From Candidatus Omnitrophota bacterium (lineage in GTDB: Bacteria > Omnitrophota > Omnitrophia > Omnitrophales > Aquincolibacteriaceae): a stretch of DNA of 64,000 nucleotides. Position 1 is the first letter of the stretch; the number at the start of each line of letters is the position of its first letter. The stretch covers positions 310,001-374,000 of the forward strand of contig JACKFM010000001.1 in the NCBI GenBank assembly GCA_020632475.1. The letters are read 5' to 3'. A program made the position numbers and the translations under genes. A model generated the notes under the pieces. It made no database searches and was not told where the DNA came from. It worked only from the letters and a program-made list of their open reading frames with translations. This document shows positions 1 to 7,653 of the stretch, in pieces.

Positions 1-2118
1 AGGTTTAAAGAGCTCCAGGACACTGATGCGGAGCTCTTGCGGGGAGATATCCCGCTCGAACAAGCGGCCGAACAGGAAGGCGCAGTGACCTTTGCCAATC
101 GTCTTGATGATATTTTTGGAGAATTAGGCGCAGATGAAACCGTTCCTCATGATCAGGATCTCCTGGGGCTGCTGCTGGCGACGGCACGCAACTTTGAACG
201 TCTTGGTGTCGTGTATGACTTGAGGGACGATCATGCCAAGGCCGAAGAATTCTATAGCCGTGCGATTAAACTCTATACTTATGCTTTAAAGATTGATCCT
301 ACGGGTTGGGGGCCTGCCTTAATTCAGGAAGAAGTCATTTTTACTCTTCTTCGGCATGGGCGCGTGAAGGAATTCATCCAGGCATTCAAAAAATTGTTTA
401 CCGCGGGATATACCTTGAAAGATTTCCGCCAGAGGCAAATGGAGTTTGCCGAACCGGTTCTTCTGGAATGGGCGGTTCAGGCACTGCCCGATATGCTTTA
501 TAAACTTCATTTTTACCTTGCGGTCTTTCACAAGACCGGGGATCTGAAAAAGGTTCGTGAAGCAATTGTGACTGTGCGTAAACAGTATCAGGAAGTTATT
601 TTTGAACTTGATGCACGTAAGCGAAATGCCCGTCGTGTCGGTGCCGATGCTAAAAGATTTGTGTCTAGTCACGGAATTCCTCGAAAACGTTATGGTTTGA
701 GAATAAGTCAGTTTGCCGAGACGAACAGTCTTCTTCATCGGCGCTTTAAACAAATTCAGGCAAAACTTGAACGCCGTTTGCCGGGATTATTTATTTTCCC
801 GGAAGCCGCCGAAATGCCTTTAGCGGCCGTCAGTCTTATGCAGCAACGGCCGATTGCTCAATCCAGACTTGAGCAGGCAAAGACTCAATTCGAGCAATTG
901 GATCGCCTTACACTTGAAAATGAATATGCAGCGGTCCAGGCGCTTGTGAGCGGTTCTGAGTTTGTCGGATTTAAAATGCAGGTCAGAGATGAAGAGGCTT
1001 TGCGTCAGTGGAGAGCTGCGGCCGGAGATCAATCCCAGCGCAGGCGTTTATATCTTCCCGTTGCATGGCCAAAACGAAAACTGACTGTTGAGGAAGCTCA
1101 TGCCGTTTCTGATATTCTGGCCGGATATAGTTTGGCACACATGGGCCGGTTAAAGCTGAATGATCCATCGTTGATTTATTACGAAGATATGATGCTTCGC
1201 CGGTACACCGTACTGAAAAAAACCGAACTTCGACGGCAGGCCGCAGACTTGGGGACGGGGGGAGAAATCAAGACTTCCGTCTCAGTTGAGCAACCGTCCA
1301 TTCAGTCCTCGGCCCTCAGTCCTCAGTCCTTCAGTGTAACTGAGTCTGTGGACCGTGAACTGTCAACTGTCGTCGTTTCAGTTGAGCAACCGTCCACTCA
1401 GCCCTCAGTTCTCAAACCTCAGTCCTTGCATTTCATCCATGACGGTCCGCGTTTTGGAATCATCCCTTTGCGTTTTCTTGAAAGCATGGGAGCCGTTGCG
1501 GTCATGAAACGTTTCGGGGCCGTGCTCTTTGGTCCGGCCGCTTATGCGGATACCATCAGTGCCAACCCGCTGACATTGGCAGAGTTAGCGCCGGCGGCAG
1601 GGCCTGTTCGGCCGATTCGCAGAACTGTTTCCGATGAACGCAAAACCAAAGCTTTGGCCGCTCTCGGGATTAAGCAGGAAGGGGGTGCCTATGTCATGGG
1701 TTCCGGCTTTGCTCTGGAATATGGTGCATTGGCCGCATGGCATGAGATCTTTGGCAAAAAACCGGTTGTGGTGATTGTCCGCAACACTGAAGAACGCCGA
1801 AAAATCGAACAATATAATAAAGAGGTTCTGGTTAAACAGGGGTACCCGTCTGTTTTAATTGCTGATAATTTTCGTCAGGCCCGGACACAGATTGAAAAAG
1901 CGGTTTCTCAAATAGATGCGTCCCTGCGCGTTCAGGGCTTTTTCGCAACGGAGGATCTGGACCTGGCCGCTGAAGCCGAAGCGCTCAAAAAGCAGCTGGC
2001 TGATTTTTCGATTTATATACGCTCGCAAAACGAATTCCAGCGGTTTATTCGTGCTGCCCATCTCGAAGACATTGTTCAGACCTTCCTGGCAGCAAACGAG
2101 GTTTCCAGCGCTGCGTAA
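1..2118 (+). CDS. 3' part of a large TPR-like/ELR-motif protein (5' end outside window)
   Basis: The frame is open from base 1, so the gene very likely begins upstream; a TTG at 37 is only the first possible start inside the window. The N-terminal part seen here is helical and TPR-like (around nt 160-430), followed by a charged helical region. At nt 1222-1233 it carries the tetrapeptide TELR, the motif that recurs in the 5401-aa protein downstream. Immediately after comes a Ser/Pro/Gln-rich linker made of two 49-bp direct repeats. The C-terminal 220 residues look like a compact alpha/beta domain that I do not recognise. No catalytic motif is evident. The shared motif and repeat suggest it belongs to the same protein class as the giant gene. 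The product is unknown. Confidence 0.8.
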   Translation, partial: RFKELQDTDAELLRGDIPLEQAAEQEGAVTFANRLDDIFGELGADETVPHDQDLLGLLLATARNFERLGVVYDLRDDHAKAEEFYSRAIKLYTYALKIDPTGWGPALIQEEVIFTLLRHGRVKEFIQAFKKLFTAGYTLKDFRQRQMEFAEPVLLEWAVQALPDMLYKLHFYLAVFHKTGDLKKVREAIVTVRKQYQEVIFELDARKRNARRVGADAKRFVSSHGIPRKRYGLRISQFAETNSLLHRRFKQIQAKLERRLPGLFIFPEAAEMPLAAVSLMQQRPIAQSRLEQAKTQFEQLDRLTLENEYAAVQALVSGSEFVGFKMQVRDEEALRQWRAAAGDQSQRRRLYLPVAWPKRKLTVEEAHAVSDILAGYSLAHMGRLKLNDPSLIYYEDMMLRRYTVLKKTELRRQAADLGTGGEIKTSVSVEQPSIQSSALSPQSFSVTESVDRELSTVVVSVEQPSTQPSVLKPQSLHFIHDGPRFGIIPLRFLESMGAVAVMKRFGAVLFGPAAYADTISANPLTLAELAPAAGPVRPIRRTVSDERKTKALAALGIKQEGGAYVMGSGFALEYGALAAWHEIFGKKPVVVIVRNTEERRKIEQYNKEVLVKQGYPSVLIADNFRQARTQIEKAVSQIDASLRVQGFFATEDLDLAAEAEALKKQLADFSIYIRSQNEFQRFIRAAHLEDIVQTFLAANEVSSAA
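1282..1426 (+). repeat. Two in-frame 49-bp direct repeats of the CTCAGTCCTCAG family
   Basis: Units at 1282-1330 and 1378-1426 begin with TCAGTTGAGCAACCGTCCA and end in CTCAGTCCT. They lie 96 bp apart, which is 32 codons, so both are read in the same frame. They encode VEQPS...SALSPQS and VEQPS...SVLKPQS linkers. A related copy lies inside the giant gene at 7888-7931, and a rearranged version lies between genes at 6004-6064. Confidence 0.85.
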
Positions 2119-2168
2119 TACGCGGTTTCATTGGCCGCGATTACGCGTACCCAAGCATAGGCTTGGGT
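2113..2168. repeat. Two back-to-back hairpins at the stop codon of the first gene
   Basis: The first hairpin (2113-2146) pairs GCGTAATACGCGG with CCGCGATTACGC around a 9-nt loop and includes the TAA stop. The second (2150-2168) pairs CCCAAGC with GCTTGGG. Neither is followed by a T run, so they resemble REP-like or mRNA-stabilising elements more than a rho-independent terminator. The sequence GCTTGGGTGCTGC at 2161-2173 recurs right after the stop codon of the giant gene. Confidence 0.7.
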
Positions 2169-2227
2169 GCTGCGTACGGTTTCATTGGCACCACGCAGTT
2201 CTCAAACTGGACAATGCGCGGTACAAG

Positions 2228-2279
2228 TATCTCTAACAATTTTGAATCAATAACACATACTTTCAAAATTGAAGAGATA
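2228..2279. terminator. Long inverted repeat, possible terminator
   Basis: The arms TATCTCTAACAATTTTGAA (2228-2246) and TTCAAAATTGAAGAGATA (2262-2279) pair nearly perfectly around a 15-nt loop. The position between two genes suggests transcription termination or mRNA 3'-end protection. There is no downstream T tract, so a terminator role is only likely. Confidence 0.5.
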
Positions 2280-2337
2280 CTAGCCGCGTAATATTTTTTG
2301 CTTTAAAAGTCTGCATCCCCTCAATAAGATACTTTCC

Positions 2338-3180
2338 ATGGACGACATCAAAGGCTCCATAATTTGGGATAATCGTGAACGGACTTACCGCCTGCATGTG
2401 CCGCTGCATTATTTGCCGGATCAGATTTATCCGCTTGTGATTGTTCTGCATGGCGGAGCGGCCAATGCCGAATATGCGATGCGGATGTCGGAGATGAACC
2501 GGATTGCGGATGAAGAAAATTTTCTGGTGCTTTATCCCAATGGAACCGGTATATACAAACATGCGGTTTTGACGTGGAATGCGGGTAACTGCTGCGGGTA
2601 TGCGCATGAACATCAGGTCGATGACGTGGGATTTATCCGGTCGCTGATTGGGTACCTGCAAAGCCATTATGGAATTGATTCTAAGCGAATCTATGCGACC
2701 GGGATTTCCAACGGTGCGATGATGGCCTACCGTCTGGCCGTTGAAATGGCGGGTGTGATCGCCGCGATTGCGCCTGTAGCCGGGCCGTTTAATCACGCAG
2801 GAACAATGCCTGAGGAACCCGTTTCGGTCATTGCCTTTCATGGCCTTGAAGATCAACATGCGCCCTATTTGGGCGGCACAGGTCCTAAAACACTCTACCC
2901 GCGTATTGATCGACCGGTGCAGGAAAGTATCCGGTTGTGGGTAGAACATAATCAGTGTTCACGAGAACCTCAAATTGAAAAGAAGGGTAAGATCACCTGC
3001 GAAACCTATCATGGCGGCCGCGGAGAAAGCAGGGTGGTTCTCTATACCCTTGAAGAGGAAGGACATACCTGGCCCGGAGGGCAGCCGGGGCTGCGTAACG
3101 GCAATGTCGATCCCCCGACGCAGGAAATATCGGCCAGCCGGCTGATATGGGATTTTTTCAAAGCCCACCCCAAGTCTTGA
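2338..3180 (+). CDS. LpqC-like esterase (PHB depolymerase/feruloyl esterase family)
   Basis: This 280-residue alpha/beta hydrolase matches the LpqC/Esterase_PHB family, which hydrolyses ester bonds in polyesters or plant-derived esters. HGGAAN near residue 40 forms the oxyanion region. The nucleophile elbow is GISNG with Ser124. Asp172 in HGLEDQ and His243 in GHTWPGG complete the triad. No convincing signal peptide is visible, although family members are often secreted, so the protein may be cytoplasmic. The ATG at 2338 has no clear Shine-Dalgarno sequence. Its stop codon overlaps the -35 box of the next gene's promoter, so the two genes are probably separate transcription units. The natural substrate cannot be told from the sequence. 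Confidence 0.82.
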   Translation: MDDIKGSIIWDNRERTYRLHVPLHYLPDQIYPLVIVLHGGAANAEYAMRMSEMNRIADEENFLVLYPNGTGIYKHAVLTWNAGNCCGYAHEHQVDDVGFIRSLIGYLQSHYGIDSKRIYATGISNGAMMAYRLAVEMAGVIAAIAPVAGPFNHAGTMPEEPVSVIAFHGLEDQHAPYLGGTGPKTLYPRIDRPVQESIRLWVEHNQCSREPQIEKKGKITCETYHGGRGESRVVLYTLEEEGHTWPGGQPGLRNGNVDPPTQEISASRLIWDFFKAHPKS

Positions 3181-3205
3181 CAAGTTCTGTGAAAGTATAT
3201 ACAAT
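3177..3205 (+). promoter_or_regulatory. Near-consensus sigma70 promoter of the RHH-SDR gene
   Basis: TTGACA at 3177-3182, a 17-bp spacer, then TACAAT at 3200-3205. The -35 box overlaps the stop codon of the esterase gene. The predicted start of transcription is near 3212, leaving a leader of roughly 60 nt before the ATG at 3271. Confidence 0.7.
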
Positions 3206-3234
3206 TTCAAAATCAAGGCCTTGTTTGTATATAC
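3195..3234. promoter_or_regulatory. Paired GTATATAC palindromes, candidate operator
   Basis: The self-complementary octamer GTATATAC occurs at 3195-3202, overlapping the -10 box, and at 3227-3234, just downstream of the predicted transcription start. They are 32 bp apart centre to centre, about three helical turns. The gene they precede encodes a ribbon-helix-helix domain, so autoregulation is an attractive inference. Confidence 0.5.
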
Positions 3235-3270
3235 ACAAGGGTCAATTTATTCTTATCGGGGGTATGATCC

Positions 3271-4689
3271 ATGAGTCAAAAACTGAAGACAAAATCCAAA
3301 AAACCCAAAATTCAGGGTAAGATCAAGACCGCTAAAAATTCAAAAGGCAACGAGAGTAAACTTATTTCGATCCGTATCCCTGAAAATGTCATTTCGAAAT
3401 TGAGGGAAGTCGCCGGGAAAAAAGGCGATGGCGGATATCAGCATCTGATCAAAACTTATATTGCCAAAGGCCTCGTTAAGGAAGACGAACTTTCCGGAAA
3501 TTTGATCAGCCAGGACACGGGCGCAAAAGAACCCGTTCCCGCCAAGAAAAAAGTCAAACCGATTTTAAAAGAAACCCTGAAGAAGATCGGAACGCCGGTA
3601 CCGAAAACAGGGAAGAACGACCGCAGTAATGTGGCCCAACTGACCCAGTCGGATGTAATCGCCGAAGATATCCGGCAGCTGGCCAAGGCTCTGGAACCGT
3701 ATTATTCCTTTTTTGCGGGGAAGACGTTTTTGATTACCGGGGCTTTTGGTTTTCTGGGGCGTTACATTGTCAACTTATTAAAATATCTCAATGATGAAGT
3801 CCTTGAAGAAAAAACCAATGCCTTGCTTCTGGATAATTTTGTAACCGGCTATGAACAGCGCGTAATCCATGATAAGCATCTGCGTTTTCACCGTCACAAT
3901 GTGATCGAGCCTTTTCAAACGGATGAGGATGTTGACTACATCATTCATGCTGCCGGCATTGCCTCTCCGGCCTACTATACCAAGTTTCCGATTGAAACCA
4001 TGGATGTCGGTACGATCGGTACACGGAATATGCTGGAACTGGCTTATGAAAAGAATGTGAAGAGTTTTCTTTTTACGAGCTCAAGTGAAGTCTACGGTGA
4101 CCCTGATCCAAAATTTGTACCGACCCCCGAAGATTATTACGGCAATGTTTCGATTACCGGGCCGCGTTCCTGTTACGATGAGTCCAAGCGTTTTGGTGAA
4201 ACGATGACGCTGGCTTACTGGCGCACTTATGGCGTGCCGGTGAAAAATGTGCGGCCGTTTAATGTTTATGGTCCCGGTATCCGTCCGGATGATTTTCGTG
4301 TGCTGCCGAATTTTATTGAACATGCCCTGCGTAAGGAGCCGATTCCGATTCACGGTGAAGGCCGCAACACAAGATCGTTTTGCTACATCAACGATGCGAT
4401 TGAAGCCATTTTTAGAATCCTTTTTTCCAATCATAACGGAGAAGCCTTTAATGTCGGCAATCCGTCCAACGAAATATCGGTCAAAGATCTGGCGCTGATG
4501 GTGGCACAAAGCATGCCCTATAAGATTGATGTCGTACACATTGATCCGCCGCATGCGGTTTATGCCAGCTCGGATCCTAAGCGACGCTGCCCCGACATCT
4601 CTAAGTTGAAAAAATTGACCGGGTATAAACCGCGTTACAGTCTTCAGGAAGGTATTTCCCGAACGATCCAATGGTTTTGCGAGTTTTGA
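3271..4689 (+). CDS. Ribbon-helix-helix domain fused to an extended SDR (UDP-glucuronate decarboxylase/epimerase-like)
   Basis: A 472-residue protein in two parts. Residues 31-69 (LISIRIPENV to IAKGL, with GYQHLI in the second helix) look like a CopG/BrnA-type ribbon-helix-helix DNA-binding domain. A basic, Lys-rich segment lies before and after it. Residues 150-472 form an extended short-chain dehydrogenase: TGAFGFLG (156-163) binds NAD, SSSEVYG carries the catalytic Ser region, and YDESK (Tyr302, Lys306) is the catalytic pair. The sequence is closest in style to UDP-glucuronate decarboxylases and UDP-sugar epimerases. Family members normally start at the NAD motif, so the 150-residue extension is unusual. 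A GGGGG stretch near 3257-3261 serves as ribosome site, so the start appears genuine. Exact sugar substrate is unknown. Confidence 0.82.
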   Translation: MSQKLKTKSKKPKIQGKIKTAKNSKGNESKLISIRIPENVISKLREVAGKKGDGGYQHLIKTYIAKGLVKEDELSGNLISQDTGAKEPVPAKKKVKPILKETLKKIGTPVPKTGKNDRSNVAQLTQSDVIAEDIRQLAKALEPYYSFFAGKTFLITGAFGFLGRYIVNLLKYLNDEVLEEKTNALLLDNFVTGYEQRVIHDKHLRFHRHNVIEPFQTDEDVDYIIHAAGIASPAYYTKFPIETMDVGTIGTRNMLELAYEKNVKSFLFTSSSEVYGDPDPKFVPTPEDYYGNVSITGPRSCYDESKRFGETMTLAYWRTYGVPVKNVRPFNVYGPGIRPDDFRVLPNFIEHALRKEPIPIHGEGRNTRSFCYINDAIEAIFRILFSNHNGEAFNVGNPSNEISVKDLALMVAQSMPYKIDVVHIDPPHAVYASSDPKRRCPDISKLKKLTGYKPRYSLQEGISRTIQWFCEF

Positions 4690-4696
4690 CCCAAAT

Positions 4697-4724
4697 AAGG
4701 GACAGGTCTTTAGACCTGTCCCTT
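4697..4724. repeat. GGGACAGGTCT hairpin element
   Basis: A perfect inverted repeat, AAGGGACAGGTCT paired with AGACCTGTCCCTT. A close relative (GGGGACAGG...CCTGTCCCC) lies inside the giant gene at 17164-17189. It could act as a terminator for the SDR gene, but the presence of a second copy in coding DNA points to a dispersed REP-like family. Confidence 0.75.
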
Positions 4725-4740
4725 AAAATGCGTAACTAAG

Positions 4741-4815
4741 GAAATCCGCCACAAAGAAGGCGGATTAAATTCGCACAAATCATTTATGCTTCTTTCGGTC
4801 GCATAAATGATGTGC
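4741..4815. other. Two further hairpins in the leader of the cupin gene
   Basis: AATCCGCC (from 4743) pairs with GGCGGATT, and ATCATTTATGC pairs with GCATAAATGAT around a short loop ending near 4811. The second hairpin ends just before the AAGGAG ribosome site of the cupin gene. The hairpins may regulate or insulate expression. Confidence 0.5.
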
Positions 4816-4834
4816 TCATTTAAGGAGATTTCCC

Positions 4835-5257
4835 ATGGAATTAGAAACGATCCAGCATATTGATCCCGCATTTGTGGATGCCCGCGGTGAAATTCATAAT
4901 CTTTTTGAAGGAACTCTTGGTCATGTGGCGATGATTACTTCCAAAAAGGGAACCGTGCGTGCCAATCACTATCATAAAAAAGACCTCCAATATATTTATC
5001 TGGTCAGCGGCGCTTATGAAGCCCACAGCTGTCCTATCGATGATCCTTCCAATAAACAGGTGCTTCAGGTGAAACCCGGCGATATCGTTAAGACTCCGCC
5101 GCTTGTCGCGCATGCTCAGAAGTTCACCGAAGACTCGGTGTTTCTGGCTTTTACGACATTGCAGCGCGAAGACGGGAAGTATGAAGAAGATACCCTTGCT
5201 TTCCCGGTCATTGAAGGCGCTTATCTGAACAAAAACCTGACACAGGCCAAAGCGTAA
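4835..5257 (+). CDS. Small cupin protein, sugar-nucleotide pathway-like
   Basis: A 140-residue single-domain cupin with the motif HYHKK (about residues 47-51) and a second cupin strand KPGDIVKTPPLVAHA. These supply the usual histidine/acidic metal or substrate site. The overall look resembles WxcM/FdtA-like or dTDP-sugar epimerase/isomerase cupins. Strong ribosome site AAGGAG at 4822-4827. It is followed after 14 bp by an SDR and then a sugar C-methyltransferase-like gene, which supports a role in modifying a nucleotide-linked sugar. I cannot tell whether it isomerises, epimerises or only binds its ligand. Confidence 0.7.
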   Translation: MELETIQHIDPAFVDARGEIHNLFEGTLGHVAMITSKKGTVRANHYHKKDLQYIYLVSGAYEAHSCPIDDPSNKQVLQVKPGDIVKTPPLVAHAQKFTEDSVFLAFTTLQREDGKYEEDTLAFPVIEGAYLNKNLTQAKA

Positions 5258-5271
5258 AGTAATCGGACAGT

Positions 5272-6003
5272 ATGAATAAGATCGTCGTTATTACGGGAGC
5301 AAGCAGAGGGCTGGGGCTGAGCCTCGCCGAACGGTTTTTGCAAAACGGGGATACGGTGATCGGCTTGAGCCGGACCGAACGCTACTGGAAATCCGCAAAA
5401 ACCGCTTTGACCTGCCCCGAAAAATTCATACTCAAAAAAGTTGATTTGTGTTCAGAGACACAGATTAAGTCTTTTTGGCGGGAGCTGATTAAAAAGTATA
5501 AGCGCATTGATATTCTGATCAATAATGCCGGATACGGCGGCGGGTTGGCGAAACTCGAAAAACTTTCTCTGAAAGAGTTTGAAACGAATATCAATACCAA
5601 TCTGCTTTCGGCTTTTTTGATGACGAAATATGCGCTACCCATTTTTCAAAAATTGAAGCAGGGGATCATTGTGAACATTTCTTCGATGGCGGGGGTCAGG
5701 GCGGTGCCGGGGTTATTTGCTTATTCAGCCAGCAAATTTGGTCTTTCGGCATTGACCCAGTGTATCGTCAAGGAAAATGAACAGAGCCGTATCCAGGCTT
5801 ATACCCTTTGCCCGGGCGGAATGAATACCGAAATGCGCGCGCAAATATTCGGCAAAGCGGATGCTGCCAGACAACAGAGCCCTGATTTTGTGGCCGGTGT
5901 CCTGATGCAAATCCTTGAGGGTAAACTGACGGTGGCAAACGGCAGTGATGTTGTGGTGCGGCATAGTAAAGTGACCATGATCCGCCCCTTGCCCAGCGCC
6001 TAG
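5272..6003 (+). CDS. Classical short-chain dehydrogenase/reductase
   Basis: This 243-residue SDR has TGASRGLG for NAD(P) binding (residues 8-15), NNAG, a catalytic Ser in NISSM and YSASK as the Tyr/Lys pair. Its length and motifs match 3-oxoacyl-ACP reductase-like enzymes, but those motifs are common to hundreds of oxidoreductases. Its place between a cupin and a sugar methyltransferase-like gene suggests a keto-sugar reductase. This is inference from neighbourhood. No strong ribosome site precedes the ATG, and the 14-bp gap to the cupin suggests translational coupling in one operon. Confidence 0.85.
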   Translation: MNKIVVITGASRGLGLSLAERFLQNGDTVIGLSRTERYWKSAKTALTCPEKFILKKVDLCSETQIKSFWRELIKKYKRIDILINNAGYGGGLAKLEKLSLKEFETNINTNLLSAFLMTKYALPIFQKLKQGIIVNISSMAGVRAVPGLFAYSASKFGLSALTQCIVKENEQSRIQAYTLCPGGMNTEMRAQIFGKADAARQQSPDFVAGVLMQILEGKLTVANGSDVVVRHSKVTMIRPLPSA

Positions 6004-6064
6004 CAGGACTGAGGACTAAGCGTAGAGGACTGAGTCCTCAGTGCTCATAGCTCAGTCCTTTGAG
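6004..6064. repeat. Intergenic copy of the CAGTCCTCAG-type repeat
   Basis: Short AGGACTGAG and CTCAGTCC words in both orientations, including the palindrome AGGACTGAGTCCT, fill the gap between the SDR and methyltransferase genes. Related words form in-frame linkers at 1282-1426 and 7888-7931. Confidence 0.65.
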
Positions 6065-6078
6065 TTAAGGAGAGATGA

Positions 6079-7368
6079 ATGGAGATAGACGCTTTTAAGA
6101 AAAAATTATGCCGCTATTGCGACAGCCTTTTACCCGAATCTTTTTTGGATTTAGGCTCGATGCCGCTGGCCAATAATCTGCCGCGTAAAGAAGATCTGGA
6201 TAAAAAAGAATTCGAATGTCCTTTGAGTCTTGTTCATTGTCCGTCCTGTCATTTGATTCAGCTCAGTCATGCCGTCCCCGCAGATTTGATGTTTTCGCAT
6301 TACCTGTATGTCAGTTCCACGACCAAAACCTTCCGTGAGCATTTTGCGGCCTACGCCAAAGATGTGCGCGGCCGTTTAAAAAATGAAAAAGATCCGCTTG
6401 CGGTGGATATCGGCAGTAATGACGGGTTGCTCCTATCCTGTTACCAGAATGAAGGAATGCGCATTGTCGGGGTTGACCCTGCTGCAAATTTATGCAAAGA
6501 GGCCAATGAAAAGGGACTGACAACATTGAACCGCTATTTTGACGAAGAGTCGGTTAATCTGATTCTGAAAGATTTCGGTAAAGCGCATGTGATCAGCGGT
6601 AACAATGTTTTTGCTCATATTGATGATATCCAGTCGGTGATTAAAAATGTGGATAAACTGCTGGATGATCAGGGATTTTTTGTCATCGAGTTTCCTTACC
6701 TCGGGACCATGCTTGAAGAATTGCTTTTTGACATGATTTATCATGAGCACGTTTCCTATATCGGACTTCATGCGTTGAGTCATTTTGCCGGCAAGTTTGG
6801 TTTTGAGATTTTTGATATTCTTCCGGTTGCTTCGCATGGAGGATCGTTTAGGGTTTTTATGCAAAAGAAGGGCGCCTCGCATCCAAAGGCAAAAATTGTG
6901 GATGAGTTCCTGACAGCCGAAAAAAACAAGGGTTATCTGACTGCTGAGGCCTATCAAGCCTTTGCCGGACGTGTGCTCAAAGTTAAAGAGGATTTTATGC
7001 AGTTGGTGTCGGAATTAAAAGCTGCAGGAAAGAGTATTTCAGGTTATGGTGCACCAGCCAAAGCCAGTACCATTATCAACTTTTACGGACTGACGCCGGA
7101 CCAAGTCGATTATGTCGTTGATGATAATCCGCTTAAACAAAACCGTTATATTCCCGGTGCACATATTCCGATTGTTCCCAGTTCTCATCTCGAAGCCCAT
7201 CCCACGGATTATGTGGTGATTTTTGCCTGGAATTTTGCCAAGGAAATTACACAAAAAATCGGACATTTGCGTCAAAAGGGTGTGCAGTTTATCATTCCGC
7301 TCTTTAACCCCAGACAAGCCCAATCGACCGAATCCCTCCAAAAAGCCTTTGAAGTCGCAGCGTCTTAA
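6079..7368 (+). CDS. Sugar C-methyltransferase-like protein (Methyltransf_13/14 architecture)
   Basis: A 429-residue SAM-dependent methyltransferase. The N-terminal zinc-binding part has CRYC (residues 11-14) and HCPSC (residues 54-58). The central Rossmann domain starts with VDIGSNDGLLLS as SAM site. The C-terminal domain has the family hallmark SGYGAPAKAST. This three-part build is typical of enzymes that methylate a carbon of dTDP/GDP-keto-sugars (TylC3/NovU-like). The ribosome site AAGGAG lies at 6067-6072. It probably ends the sugar-modification operon that begins with the cupin. The sugar itself is unknown. Confidence 0.82.
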   Translation: MEIDAFKKKLCRYCDSLLPESFLDLGSMPLANNLPRKEDLDKKEFECPLSLVHCPSCHLIQLSHAVPADLMFSHYLYVSSTTKTFREHFAAYAKDVRGRLKNEKDPLAVDIGSNDGLLLSCYQNEGMRIVGVDPAANLCKEANEKGLTTLNRYFDEESVNLILKDFGKAHVISGNNVFAHIDDIQSVIKNVDKLLDDQGFFVIEFPYLGTMLEELLFDMIYHEHVSYIGLHALSHFAGKFGFEIFDILPVASHGGSFRVFMQKKGASHPKAKIVDEFLTAEKNKGYLTAEAYQAFAGRVLKVKEDFMQLVSELKAAGKSISGYGAPAKASTIINFYGLTPDQVDYVVDDNPLKQNRYIPGAHIPIVPSSHLEAHPTDYVVIFAWNFAKEITQKIGHLRQKGVQFIIPLFNPRQAQSTESLQKAFEVAAS

Positions 7369-7653
7369 GAGGGCGTGAGGGCCTCTCCCACCGTTTTTTC
7401 GATCTTGTTGAAAATAAAGGAGTTAGGCCATGATTTGGCGCTAGCATGAACTAGCATTCAAGGCTATCTTACTGCTTTCTATAGCTTCGGATTTGTAAGA
7501 GCTACCTCTCCGTGTTACCTTTTATAAAGGTTAGAAATAGCAAGGGGTTAGATCGGTTTAACCGGTCTAAAAAGCAGTTTTGGAAAGGGCTGTATTCTTT
7601 CTATATCTAATGTAGAAACACCGACAAAAAATACTTAACAATAATCATTTCAC
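7369..7653 (+). other. 285-bp leader/intergenic region before the giant gene
   Basis: It contains several short inverted repeats: GCTAG/CTAGC (about 7440-7455), ACCTTT/AAAGGT (about 7518-7532) and TTTCTA/TAGAAA (7598-7618). A good ribosome site, AAGGAG (about 7418-7423), precedes an ATG at 7431 that opens a frame of only four codons (M-I-W-R-stop). No known riboswitch class matched by eye. It may be a structured 5' leader or simply a gene boundary. The giant gene's own ATG at 7654 lacks a visible Shine-Dalgarno sequence. Confidence 0.4.

Noticed and set aside
319..753. Long antisense frames (for example 319-753 and 2263-2949 minus)
   Set aside because: They lie opposite well-supported genes, have no ribosome sites or recognisable domains, and look like shadow frames.
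7529..7544. TAGAAATAGCAAG resembles part of a Cas9 guide scaffold
   Set aside because: The matching GAAA loop is artificial in guide RNAs, the rest of the tracrRNA is missing, and there are no cas genes or CRISPR repeats here.
7369..7653. c-di-GMP (GEMM) or other known riboswitch before the giant gene with its GGDEF-like domain
   Set aside because: None of the conserved GEMM blocks, nor TPP, cobalamin or glycine motifs, could be found by eye.
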